A stretch of DNA of 64,000 bases from positions 315,708 to 379,707 of the forward strand of contig QAOA01006931.1 in assembly GCA_003255065.1 (NCBI GenBank), given 5' to 3'. Under the pieces are notes generated by a model. That model did not search any database. It had not been told where the DNA came from and worked only from the letters and a program-made list of their open reading frames with translations. Each line of letters starts with the position of its first letter. Position 1 is the stretch's first letter. This document shows, in pieces, positions 50,890 to 62,040 of the stretch. A program made the position numbers and the translations under genes. This DNA comes from Cercis canadensis. Its lineage: Eukaryota > Streptophyta > Magnoliopsida > Fabales > Fabaceae.

Positions 50890-52090
50890 TTTCTACAAAG
50901 AGGGTATCTGTGTTCGCGTTCGCACCTTCCTTATTCCCTCTCTGTCTCTAGCTCTCTTCTTGTGGTGTTGGGGATAACCAAAGTATTGAGACCCCTTTTG
51001 CTGCTAACACCAGTGAGCTTCACCCAACCCTGTTTCGGACCGGAAGATAATTTTCCCTTGTATATTTTTTTTGGCCCTTTTTCATCTGAAAATCAAATTT
51101 AGTTCCAGCATATATAAAATATAAAAATAAATGAGTAATGCATCATTACTATGATGATCCCTCACCTCATTTAAAGGAAACTTAAATAATTACATTTATT
51201 TTTTGAGATGCTCCATCACGCCGCCTACGCCTAGTAGGAGGCTTTTATTTATTTATGGTTGTGAGCAAATGTAACGTGGAAAACAAATTAGAGCAGAAAA
51301 TTCTCAATATTAAGTGCAGAAGAGTATAGACGGATAAAATGAAAAGCTTCCTAAGCCTTCAGTGCCAACGGTTGTAGGGTTTCCACGTAACGCGCAATTA
51401 ACATTTAGCACCCTTTGCCCCCACACCAACGTTTGTCAAATCTTATCCATTTGTTGTTTTTTTTTTTAAAAAAAAAAAATTGTGGATAGGATAGCTCCTC
51501 CTTTCTTTACAACTCTCCTAGCCAAAAGAAAATAATGGTTTTGCATTATAATTGTTTACAGGTGATAAAGCTTTTTAAATTTACATTTCTTTTTTTTTTT
51601 CTTTTTTCTTTTAGGTTCCTCAAATAAATGGTATAATCTGTTGACATTTAGATGAAGAAAATAATGAAAATGTTTTTTTTTAGAGTAAGCGGGCCTCCAG
51701 AGTCCAGAGTGCTAGGAAGAGTGCAGAAGGCAACAGAGCATCTTGAGGCCCAACAATTTCAAAACTTCCCCAGCCCACTACACGCAGGAAAAGATACAGA
51801 TTTCTAGGTGCAAAATAGAAAAAGCCTAATTCCCTTTTCTTTGAATTCCGTGAAGGAGAAAATAATTGTTTCCATGATCTGATTATTCACAATTGCAGGA
51901 ATAAAACACAACTGTGACTAAACAAGAAAATTCAGATCTCACAAGAAAACAATTACAAACCCATTAAAGCCAACAAGAGAACATAATTAATACTATTAAT
52001 AACACACATTTTACACGGAAAACTGAAACGAAGAGAGAGAATTCATTTAGGAGGAGAATGAAGTTAAATGTGAGAGGAGTTTAGGGGTGC
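50890..52090. other. Intergenic, EF-G upstream region, no gene seen
   Basis: CT-rich just upstream of the EF-G start (a likely leader and promoter of that minus-strand gene), then AT-rich with homopolymer runs. No domain-bearing frame. Confidence 0.45.
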
Positions 52091-52100
52091 AGCGTAGTTG

Positions 52101-52590
52101 TTAATGAGAATTGAGAGCCAAAGCGTTGCTTGTCATATGGGCAACATGCCCAATGTGGCTCCTCACCATGGCCATCACATCTCTATTCATGCACAATGGG
52201 TCTATGGTATTACCACCAAACCCATCCATACATGTATCCTCGTCAGCAAGGGCTGCGCTCACCCATGTCTCAATGTCATTCATTCGGAGCTCCAAACTTT
52301 TGCCTCCATCATTACTCATTTCCCTCATTGCCATTTTGAGCTCTTGAACCGAGTCTTTTAATTCCTCAATACAATCACCAAGAGCAGCTGTCTCTCCACG
52401 CTTTAGGCCTTGTCATCATTGTTGAGACTGAATGTGCACTTGTAATCGTGACTGAGAGGACCGTGATAGTTAACAATTTGGCGCTGGTTTGGATCTTGAT
52501 GGCATAGCTGGAGAGGGTGCTGAAGCACAATTCAGGATAGTTAGTGGCACTACAAGCAGTCTTGATGAACTGGGTGTTTGTTTTTGACGA
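52101..52590 (-). pseudogene. Broken PMEI/invertase-inhibitor-like copy
   Basis: Two frames together give a pectin methylesterase inhibitor-like sequence. The first part reads TQFIKTACSATNYPELCFST and LLTITVLSVTITSAHSVSTM. After a frameshift near 52405 the second frame carries LGDCIEELKDSVQELK, MNDIETWVSAALADEDTCMD and ends MTSNALALNSH. Compared with the intact copy at 55485-56084, roughly eight residues are missing at the frameshift. The N-terminus is also lost: no signal peptide or ATG precedes the homology, which breaks off next to an LTR-like repeat. All four PMEI cysteines are still present, so decay may be recent. A sequencing error could explain the frameshift but not the missing 5' end. 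Confidence 0.8.
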
Positions 52591-52652
52591 TGCCTGAGTT
52601 ACAGGTCGGTGCACGTTGCGTAGGTTGGTCCCTGAGATCGTCCAAGTTATCC

Positions 52653-53064
52653 TGTAAACAAAACAACTGGGCCGGGTTGGTGTTTCCGGGCTCCGATGAT
52701 AAAGTTAGTTTGGTCCGAATTAAATAGTTATAATTCAGAGCTCAAGAGAGAGAGATTGGGGTGATCTCTAAGGTTGATGAGAGAGGGTGAGGAGAGCTTT
52801 GAGCTTGAGGAGAGCTCCAAACTTGAGGAGATATCTTATGTTGAGGAGAGCTCTTTGAGGAGATTTTTTATGTTGAGAAGAGCTCCGAACTTGAGAAGAT
52901 CTCTTATATTGAGGAGAGTTCCGAGCTTCATGAGAGCTTTTATGTGATGAATGGGGCTATTTATAGGCAAAAATTCCATGAGCTGGCGGGTCACCCGAGG
53001 CTTTCAATGGATTTTGTCTTATTAAGCCTTTTGATATTGGGCCTAGAAATATTGGGCCACCACA
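52653..53064 (-). mobile_element. LTR-like segment upstream of the PMEI pseudogene
   Basis: On the minus strand the segment starts TGTGGTGGCCCAATA, carries a TATA-like CCTATAAATAGCCCC, then a CT-rich leader-like part with 18-bp repeats, and ends ACCAACCCGGCCCAG...TTTACA, a layout like plant retrotransposon LTRs. The boundaries are guesses from TG/CA ends; I found no target duplication or internal region. It sits exactly where the signal peptide of the PMEI copy would be expected. Confidence 0.35.
52789..52946. repeat. Imperfect 18-bp tandem repeat
   Basis: About eight units related to GAGGAGAGCTCCGAACTT, with variants ending in TTATGTT or TTGAGCTT, one after another inside the LTR-like segment. 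The period of 18 is kept across most units despite substitutions. Confidence 0.7.
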
Positions 53065-53069
53065 GTTTT

Positions 53070-55440
53070 TGTGGAAATTGCCCTGCTTGCTGAGCATGAA
53101 TTCTGGTGGGCAGTAAACAAAATGAGGATCAATAGGGTTGTTGGTGACTTTGGAGAAGATAAATATTCCATATAGCTAGCTTACTCTCTTTCTCGCTCGC
53201 TTGTCTTTGGGTGGGATTTTGATGAACTGAGAGCTAATCAGATTACCAACTTATAGCACAAGCCCATGTTCATGGTTCCCACAAAAAGGGTGCTACCTTT
53301 GTCACCATATGCCCAGCATCTAAAGAAGCCAGGCTAGTAACACCCATTGCATTCATGTCCATTGCCAAGAGAAATATATTGAATCATTTGCTTGAGCCAC
53401 ACCTTTGACGCCAGCTCCTACTTTACTCTTTTCTTTTTTATTTCTGGTTGGCTAAGGGAGGTCCTACAATAGTCAATCCCGCTGTTCTATCTCTATCTCT
53501 AACTTGATTGCTTCAATTTTGAACCAAACATAGCTTCATCGCTTCAATAATGAAGTAACATTATCCAACGATACTTAAATCACGTGGCAATCATCTATTC
53601 TAATAGGCAATTGCTGATTCTTTACACATTTACAATTTAACTTCGGAGTGAGATAACCAGGAGTTGTTAAGAGCTTGTAAATTGTAATGGTGCTAGCGCT
53701 ATTTGGGAATTGGGAATTGGAGATTGTTGTCTCAGGTATTCTGCAGTCTGCACTACGCTTCCAGATAACGAGGTTTAGGTAGCCCATCTGCTAGCATCAA
53801 GATGCAGAATGACTCCCTCCCAATGAATTAGTTTTTTACTCTCTGTTTTTTTTTCTTTTGTTTGTTTTATGATGATCAAATAAAAAGAAAATGAAAAGTG
53901 CGACATAATAGTATAACTGTACAAGTATAGGCTAAAGCACTGTTTCTCAATAAGGTTATTCTTTAAGTATATACAATAGCTGCATAGCACTATTATAGCA
54001 GTAAGTTTTCATGACCTGTTCATACAAACCCAGCGAAGCTACTATAAATTTCAGGTTTATATAAACCTAGCAAAATTGAAGCTAGTCTAGTTTGATACTG
54101 ATACACGCTGGTTGACTGTTCAACCAGAAAGAGAAAAAGATGGGTGTCGGGTCTCCTGAAGTCTAAAGAGTAAAGAAATTGAATGGCATGCTAATCTAGC
54201 CATCAAGGTATCTTTTTACACTAAAATTTCGTCTGCTTTCGCGACCAAGTATGGAAAACAATGAAGACCATAAAGATATGTTTCTCCATCGTTTTCTTCG
54301 CTCTTTCTTTCACTTCCTTTCCCTGTTCCTTTTGGAGATTCCAGTTGGGAATTTTCACCTGCACCCGCCGCACTCAATATATTATTGCTCCCTGCATGTG
54401 GACCTTGTTTGTTTTCATTATTTTTCTTGGCACTTGAGCTGCACGGTCCACATCAATTCATGTTTATCCACTTCATATTTCAACTTTACTCTATTGTGAA
54501 TTGAAATTGAAATCCAAAGTCAGAATCCAAAATCCAGACCCATCCTTTTCTTTCTCTATCACAGTTTGAAAATTTATTGTTTATACACCCAAATTGAAAA
54601 TTTCTTAACCAAGACAAATAATTGGTTAGTAACCACGCATCCTTCCAATACCACAATTTTCTAAATTTAACACTACATGGCCCGTTAAAGGCATCTAAAC
54701 CATATTCTCATGTTGCACGTTTCTTTCTTGTCTTCTTTTGGCCAAGCGGTAGAGATGAAATAACCCCTACGTGTATAAACTAAAAGGGTTTTGAATCTTT
54801 CGATGAATATCCAGCTTCTCTAATTTGGCCTATTGACCCCACTCAGCTAAAAGAATTGCATAAGTGGAATTAGAAGATAAGACTCCACTAATTCTACAAA
54901 TGAGATAGCTGCAAATTTCCTAATCGTCTTTTAAATTGAATTTGTGTATGTGAATTGTGACGTAAGAGATCAACACTATACAAAAGTATGGTCGTATGTG
55001 TAAGTAAAAAAAGTCCATCATTGTCTATAGAGCACGGACTAAAGGGAATAAAAAAGACAAAACTGTTGTTGAAAGGAGATGATCGTAAACACTATAAAAA
55101 CCAACACTGGAAATTGCCCCCTGGCCTCCGGTGCTCTATCTTATTTGTACTCTTTTCTCCGCAGGGGTTTTCCAGGTTCTCTAGAAAAATCTGCTTATTA
55201 AAAAAGAGAGAACAAGAAACAAGATTAGAAAAAACACCACATTATAAACATGATAAACAAGTTTACAGCAGATCTGACACAAAAGCTGAGACCCCCATTA
55301 CACATTTACATACATACAGGCTCAGCAAGCAAAGACCATACATGACCAAATCTAAACATGGTAGAACAGAGACTTGTTCCGTTGACAAAACCATGAAGAC
55401 CATCTCACAAAATATATTTAAACAAGTTTTAACACATAGG
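53070..55440. other. Intergenic, no gene seen
   Basis: Spacer between the two PMEI copies. A 164-residue frame at 54988-55482 (+) overlaps the 3' end of the intact PMEI and has no domain, so it is not called. Confidence 0.45.
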
Positions 55441-55484
55441 TTTAAGGGGTTGCAGTTGCAGCGAGTGGGGCAGTTGAGTTGAGT

Positions 55485-56084
55485 TCAGTGCCTGGACGCA
55501 AAGCGATTAACCAAGGCAAGCGCATTACTGGTGAGCTGAGAAACACTGAGGACCCTGCGCCTAATAGAAGCCTTGACGCTACCATCCATTCGAGGAGTAG
55601 CAAAGCCATCAAGACAAGTGGTCTGGTCAGTGAGAGCAGCACTAACCCAAGTCTGCACGTTGCTCATGTGCCAAACAAAGTCCTCACCCACTGCACGACC
55701 CGTACGGCCTAGCTCCTTCACCGATTCACTAAGACGGTCCACACTATCACCCATGTTCTCTATGCAGTCTTGTACAGCCTTGTACTCCCTAGATTTAATC
55801 CCCCTTACTTTGGCCATCTTTTTCACAAACGATGCACTAGATCGAGTCCTGGATATGCTCACAGACAAGGCTGTTATAGCTAGTTGTCGCTCGCTTCGCC
55901 CAATAACACTTGCGTAACCTGACAGAGACTCAGCGCATAAAACAGGGTACCGAGTGGCTCTGCATGACGATTTGATGAAATCTGTTGGGTTCGAACGTCT
56001 GCCATTACCGGCTTCTGCCGTGCCAACCCCAACCATGCAAATCACAAGGTTCAGGACCAGCAAGTAAAGCCCAAGTCTTGCCAT
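55485..56084 (-). CDS. Pectin methylesterase/invertase inhibitor-like protein
   Basis: Intronless, 199 residues. A signal peptide covers about 1-26 (hydrophobic GLYLLVLNLVICMVGVGTAE), so the protein is secreted to the cell wall. The four conserved PMEI cysteines are C41 and C50 (SSCRATRYPVLCAESL), C107 (VQDCIENM) and C157 (TTCLDGF), which form the two family disulfides. Typical helices include LSVSISRTRS, MSNVQTWVSAALTDQTTC and LTSNALALVN. The family forms four-helix bundles that block pectin methylesterase or invertase; the target cannot be told from sequence. A TATA-like motif (ATATAAAT on the gene strand, 56153-56160) lies about 70 bp upstream of the start. The broken copy 3 kb away on the same strand shows a local duplication. 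Confidence 0.93.
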   Translation of the reverse strand: MARLGLYLLVLNLVICMVGVGTAEAGNGRRSNPTDFIKSSCRATRYPVLCAESLSGYASVIGRSERQLAITALSVSISRTRSSASFVKKMAKVRGIKSREYKAVQDCIENMGDSVDRLSESVKELGRTGRAVGEDFVWHMSNVQTWVSAALTDQTTCLDGFATPRMDGSVKASIRRRVLSVSQLTSNALALVNRFASRH

Positions 56085-56152
56085 GTCTTGAAAGAAAGCT
56101 AAAAGATTTACTGTGTTGGACTTGTAATGTAAAGAATGGGAAAATGGAAGTC

Positions 56153-56160
56153 ATTTATAT
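56153..56160 (-). promoter_or_regulatory. Candidate TATA box of the PMEI gene
   Basis: ATATAAAT on the minus strand, about 70 bp before the start codon, a normal distance for a short leader. By motif and position only. Confidence 0.5.
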
Positions 56161-56219
56161 TCACACTGCAAATACTATTTCTCATTTTCTATATTTACTA
56201 GTCAAATCAAATTAAAAGG

Positions 56220-57530
56220 AGAAACTGCGGTCACATGCCAACTTTGCTTTTGACCTAATGTATTTTATTGAAGATCTTTCCGTCTTTCCCTTGTAAAAAA
56301 ATTCCGTTAATCTTCCATGCTGAGTGGCTACCGGTAAGTAAAGCAAGCACTTGCAATATTTTTCTATTATTATCATCGGCATCTTCTCACACTCTGGATG
56401 GAGCAAAGTAATATGCTTTTGTGTCTGTCTGCCCAATCTAATATTCGTCCTGTGTACGACATAGACTGTTGTGAATAGCGTTTGGGACAAAAACAGGATG
56501 AACAGTTAGATTTGGTGGACAAGCACAGACATGGCTAGAATGACCTTCACAATTCTAACAGGATTTAATAATGGAATCTCAACTGAATAAGTAGGCATTC
56601 ATATGGAAGCAATGCAGAATTCCATTATGATTTCTTCTTTAACTTCTAAAGCACATGGATTTTACTTGAACATAAACATACGCAAAATCGTCCTCATGTC
56701 CCTTTCTGACTAAAGTCTGAACAGCATCTTAAGGATAAGGAGTACTCTTTTTCCTATTGAGCTAGTCCAATGTGAGTGTTTTTATTTTCAACCAGGATTG
56801 TGCCCTTCTTTCATATAAAAGAGAAAGAAAATTAAGTCTACTTCCTGAGGGAGCTACACCAGCAAGTTTACAATTTCGACAGAATTGTGCCCTATACTTA
56901 CAATTTTTGAATCAATCATCTACATCTGCCAAGCAATAAAATAAAGCAAATTACGACACTCGTTTTTTTTTTTTTTTTATATTATAAACAAAAAAAGGCC
57001 ATTTGAGATACATTCTTCCATGCAACTCTCCCACGCATTGATAGATTAACCCATAGTAATTTCTCTTGTCCACCATACGTAATTACGTATGTATCATCAA
57101 CCCCAGTTTGCACCAACATCCTCATACATCAAACTGAGGAATTTAAAATTACACATTCATTATGGAATTGACTCATTCATTATGCCAGTGCAGGGAACGA
57201 GAAGAGTCCAAGGAGACGTTTTAAAATTACACAGAACAGAATCAAATTAAACAATTTTTTAGCAGGGGCATATATTGAGATTGTAAAATCAATCTTCACC
57301 AACTTGTCAGCTGTAAAACCCATTCTTATCATAAAGACAGTTCTATTTCAAACTTAATTTTTTTTGTTACGATGATCCCATCCCATATCATAATGGAAAT
57401 CTACTACTGTATCTGTATCATCTAAGATCTTTGGCATTGTGACTTGATGCAACGGTTTATCAGCAGCATAGTTTTGCTAAATTTCATCCAGAAATCCTTA
57501 TGAAGAATGAGAAAACGTAATATATACCAT
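56220..57530. other. Intergenic, no gene seen
   Basis: PMEI upstream region and the 3' flank of the next minus-strand gene. AT-rich; a T run lies at about 56965-56978. No domain-bearing frame. Confidence 0.45.
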
Positions 57531-57536
57531 AAGGCA

Positions 57537-59559
57537 CTAAACTGTGATGTACTTGACAACAGCCCCGCGGAGCTTCTCCATGAATTCTGCTGCCTGTTTC
57601 TGCAAATTGGAAAAGAACATGTAAACATGTGATGTCATAATGCAGAATGCCGGCAATAATCTTACATTGCTCACAGAGAATGTTGGCCTGCAAGCTTATG
57701 TGCGATGCTTCTGTTGTTTCTTATTTGCATTAAGGGGGTAATGATTAGTGATCAACTAAATTAAGCTAATCTCAACATTGCGAAGCAAAGCAATGTGTTA
57801 TTAGTGAGTGATCATGGGACATTTCTGCCCCTAATTGAATGCCACTCACATTAATTCTGTTATTCAGATGAAAAACTGTTCTGAATTGCTACTACCTGGT
57901 TACCCTTGTGTGCATTTGCTATGTTTTCATCAAGAAGGGCCAACAATGATCTATTGATTTCATTGCGTTCAACCATCTCCAATAACTGTATTAAAGACAA
58001 ATTTGTTTCAGTTGAGTGACACAGACAAACTTGAAAAATAAAAAAGAAAAAAAAAGAACCCTTGAAAGAATGAATGAACAGGACATACAGTTGCTTTTAC
58101 ATCTTTTGATGTCAAGATTTTGGTTAGGCTGGCCTTTGCTGTTATGAGTTCAGCTTGCATCTTATCATAGGCTTCTGTATTAGAAGATTGAAGCAAGGGA
58201 TGAGCTTATATTAGTTTAGCAGGAACTTAAGTCCTACACCGAGTTTTTTCCCCCCTCTCTGTTTAAGGGAGTCTGACAAACCTGTTCCTTCCTGTAAGGC
58301 TTTCTGTAGGGCTTCCAGCTCAATCAGTCTATCCTCCATGTCCTGTAGAAACAATCCGCGTTTGAGTCATAACATGCTAGCCCAATTCATTGGACCGAAA
58401 TATAAATTATTTTAAGAAGGAACCTGGGTTTTCGAAACAGCAAATCGAAGCTGTCCCAACTCAAATTTCACGTGTGAAAAGAACTCCTCATTCAATCTGC
58501 AGAAATAATTTGTCACAGCGACATTTGGGTAGCATGACATAATGGCAAACACTGAGAGTGAATCACAGTGGACTACAGAGAAAATAGAATTCTTGAACTT
58601 TTCTTCTCCCCTGAAGACTGGAGAGGGACTTCTCTAATCATACAAAGTTGTTACTAACTTTATTAATTGGAAAAACTCAGTAAAAGTTCCACGGCTTATT
58701 TGTCCCAACAGAAAGTAATATTTCTAGTTTTGTGATCACAGAGCGGACGCAGATGATAGATAACAGCAGCTTGCTCACATGACATGGTGGTAATAATTAT
58801 AAAGGAAAATTCATAATCCATCATCCATTTACGCAAATGCAGACACATATACAGTTGTAAGTTGTAACAAACAAAAGGGCTTGTACGGTGTAGGAAGCGA
58901 ACTCTCAAACAGAAGGTGTGCAATATTTAAATGCAAATTTCTGTGCTAGATAATTGAGAATTCGAGGATGTTATTTAGGCTACAGATAAAGGACTGAAGT
59001 ACCAACCGGGGCCTCATTCTTGAAATCTCAAACTCAATTTCCTGGGCTTCAGTGTCAAGGAAGTACTCGATGAGCTCTTCTGGTGTATCCGGAACAAGCC
59101 GGGACTGAAAAAACAAAAAAAGAGAAAGAAATGGACATACATATAATATAATTAATTAAGGCATCGCTGCAGACATAAATTACGTAGGATTAGGATGTTG
59201 GAAACCACTGAGTTACTTGTCGAAGAGCTTGACGGCGGTCCTTTTCTTCGCGGACTTGACGCTCGAATGCTTCGCGAGCTTCTGCATCTTTCTCAAGGCG
59301 TCTCCGAAACTCTAGCCTGGCGAGGTGGCCCGTTTTGGGTGGACCAAGGATGCCTTCGGGGTCCTTCCAACGCATAACAAAATGACTTAACTTTGGATCA
59401 ATAGGCAACAGAAGCAAGGGAAGAGAAGGAAGAGAAGGAAGAGAAGAAGTAGTAAAGTACCCATCCAACGCAGAAAATTGTGGGTCTGAAACGGTTGGAG
59501 TTTGGTCCTGTACGAGCAATCAGGCTTGTAGTAGCGATGCCAAAGCTAAGAGCGGCCAT
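57537..59559 (-). CDS. Conserved plant protein of unknown function, probably plastid-targeted
   Basis: Eight exons, in gene order: 59559-59461, 59390-59217, 59104-59007, 58496-58424, 58342-58282, 58174-58089, 57985-57896 and 57599-57537. They give 247 residues and all phases agree. Exon 1 (MAALSFGIATTSLIARTGPN and on to CVGW) is rich in Ala, Ser, Thr and Arg and lacks acids, like a chloroplast transit peptide. It depends on a 70-bp intron (59391-59460) with a CT-rich tract; reading through instead gives a frame without a good ATG. The mature part has RWKDPEGILGPPKTGHLARL, then a long charged helix (EAREAFERQVREEKDRRQAL), VPDTPEELIEYFLDTEAQEI, SHVKFELGQLRFAVSKTQDM, LTKILTSKDVKATLLEMVER and the C-terminal FMEKLRGAVVKYITV. 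It is mostly helical and coiled-coil-like, with no membrane segment or catalytic motif that I recognise. By position it may be the counterpart of Arabidopsis At1g62780. I assign no function. Confidence 0.85.
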
Positions 59560-59699
59560 TGACAACGGCCCTGAGTTTTGCTCAGATTGCGTGGCATTAT
59601 CCGTTGGAATGATGTAAAGGCCAATAAACTTCGTTCCTCTTGTGACTCGTCCACGCCCACGCGACGCGCCTCGTCCCGGACCCTTTTTCCTCAGTTTTT

Positions 59700-61900
59700 T
59701 ATTCGGAATTTTATGATACCACTTAGTAATATATTATATTACATGTAGTAAGTATTCATTATTAAGATATAATTTTTATATTTTATTAACTATAAAATAT
59801 AATTTATCATATTCTCTTAAATAAATTTAAAAATTATTAACTTGAGGTGGTCAACTACTCATATTATTCTTACATTAGCTGTTTTTATATAATATAACAT
59901 ATTATATCAGTACCAAAGATATCTAAAAAACTTCTTTATTTTATACATAAAATTTATTTGGCAATGTTGCTATATATTCTTTTTAATCATGGCACAATGG
60001 AATATTATGGGAGGTCTATTGGTTTTACTATATATTTTCTTACAATTGTATCATGAAATGTTTTGAAGTGGTAAATTTTACATTTAAAGAATTTTGCCAT
60101 ATAGGGGTTTAAGATCTAAGGTTTAAGATTGAAGTTAGAATTTGAGTTTATGATTAGAGTTTTGGGTTTCGAATCTAGGATTTAGGCTTTGGGTTCAAGA
60201 TTATTTGTTTTAGGGGTTAAACTCTAGCATTTTAGGGTACTCACTTTGTGCTGAGGTAAATTTACTCATACTTAGAACCAATCTTACTTATTAGAAATCA
60301 TCATCTCATTTGTAATGATCTTTGTTTATGAAAAAAATTATTCTCCTATGTTAAGAAATAAATGGTGATATAATCACATAAAGTCTATAATAAATTCAAG
60401 TAACTTTGCCAGAAAGATAAACTAAGAGTAATCACATAGATAAAAAAGATATCCACTTACAACTCCTAGTTACCTATAAATAAAATGTGTAGTTCACTAT
60501 TCACATAACACAATATTAGAGGAACTAAACTGAAATTTATATGTATAAAAAATTAATGTATTTTTTCATAAATTTTATCACCCAAACAATAATTTATCTT
60601 TTTTATATTGTATTTTGATTGGGCTCTCAAATAATTCGTACGATGGTTCTTGATGGGCTGAGCCATTTACTTCTAATGTTCAGCGGCTTCAGCCATTGGG
60701 CCATTCAGTTCTACTCCCCCACCAGCTGTAAGAACGGCACTCATGCTATCGAACCAAGTCTACTTAATTTGCTAAAAAAAAAAAAAGGAAGAATGCCTCT
60801 CGATTCTCCAAGCTGGTTTTGTACATTCTTTTGTCTCGGCAGGTATTTTCACTTTTGAGCTTTGCCGGACAATTAGTATCAAGCACCCCAAAATATTAAT
60901 TGGTGATAACCCAGTTGGCTGGATGATGATGATGATATACCCATTGCTGTGTATCAAGCACCCCAAAATATTTTTTTCTACTATACGAGGGAAGTGATGA
61001 TGATATATACCCATTGCTGGATGCTATCTGGATACGAGGTTCACAAGATAACTTTGATTTAACCAGGACTTAGTCACCTTGTTAGTGCAAACCATAGATG
61101 ATGGAAATCACCGTCCTCTGATATTTTGTCCTTTTCCTTTGCCCCACTGCAAAGTGCAAACTTAAAAGAGACCACCTACGAACCCATGACTCGATCCTTC
61201 TTTCACTTCTCCAAGAAAAAAACAATGGCGAAACGTGCTCTCTGACGATTTATGGAAAAAATATATAAAATATGAAGCTTTCCAGTGGAAGACATAGCCT
61301 ATAGGCGTGCAGTTCGTTTAACAATGATTTGTATTATTTTCAATTTGATTTGGGCCCGGCGTGGCATGCCTTCTGGCTTCTGCAAATTGGGAATCTGATA
61401 TCCCCGTTCTATTCAACAATAAAGTAGGACAAACAGGTACTAAAAAACAAGTTTTGATGTTCATTTATTAAAAGGAAATGAGTAGTAACTAGTAAGTGTC
61501 GATGAGAATTTTCTTGACGGCCTGCATAAAGTCATTGTCTATTAAACGATTGGACACGATATATACACCACCCTCGCTCTAAGACCTTCACAACATAATC
61601 AAAGGTTTCGTTTCATTTTTATCTCATTTTTGTTTTTTCAGAAAAAAACGACGACTTGATTGGTCGGAATCAAGGGGAGAATCTTTCTGTTCTGAAGTTT
61701 GATCATCAGTACAGCTGCAGTTTACTTAAGAAAATTAAGTTGCAATCTGCTGTGTATGAGCAGGAAGCAATTGAAATATTTTTGAATACCCTCTTCTATG
61801 ATTATGCAAATTAAGCTGAATTCACATATCTGTACGATTTGTCCATTTGGTGTCAATGTCACTTAAGTCAACTCCTCGGTCAGTCTGAAACCAAACCTCC
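59700..61900. other. Intergenic, no gene seen
   Basis: Very AT-rich. A degenerate stretch at about 60105-60240 is full of GGTTTAAG, GGGTTT and TTTAGG words, like decayed telomere-type repeats. No domain-bearing frame. Confidence 0.4.
60876..61019. repeat. Direct repeat, two units of about 70 bp
   Basis: Units at 60876-60949 and 60951-61019 both start GTATCAAGCACCCCAAAATA and end TATACCCATTGCTG, with a diverged middle and a variable (GAT)n. No N separates them, so this looks like a genuine local tandem duplication. Confidence 0.7.
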
Positions 61901-61922
61901 CCAATAAGGCATCATTCACGGC

Positions 61923-61930
61923 TATAAATA
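61923..61930 (+). promoter_or_regulatory. Candidate TATA box of the LTP-like gene
   Basis: TATAAATA 118 bp upstream of the start codon, within GGCTATAAATAAACC. Sequence and spacing are typical of a plant core promoter. Confidence 0.6.
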
Positions 61931-62040
61931 AACCGGAAACTAGAACAACATCAATTCAATTCAAAGCAAAGAACAAAAACAAAGTAAGGAGATCCAGAAG
62001 ATCTTCCCTTATTATTCCCATATAAGTGAGACAAAACAAA

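Noticed and set aside
54988..55482. Open frame of 164 codons on the plus strand
   Set aside because: No recognisable domain, overlaps the 3' end of the PMEI gene in antisense, composition of spacer.
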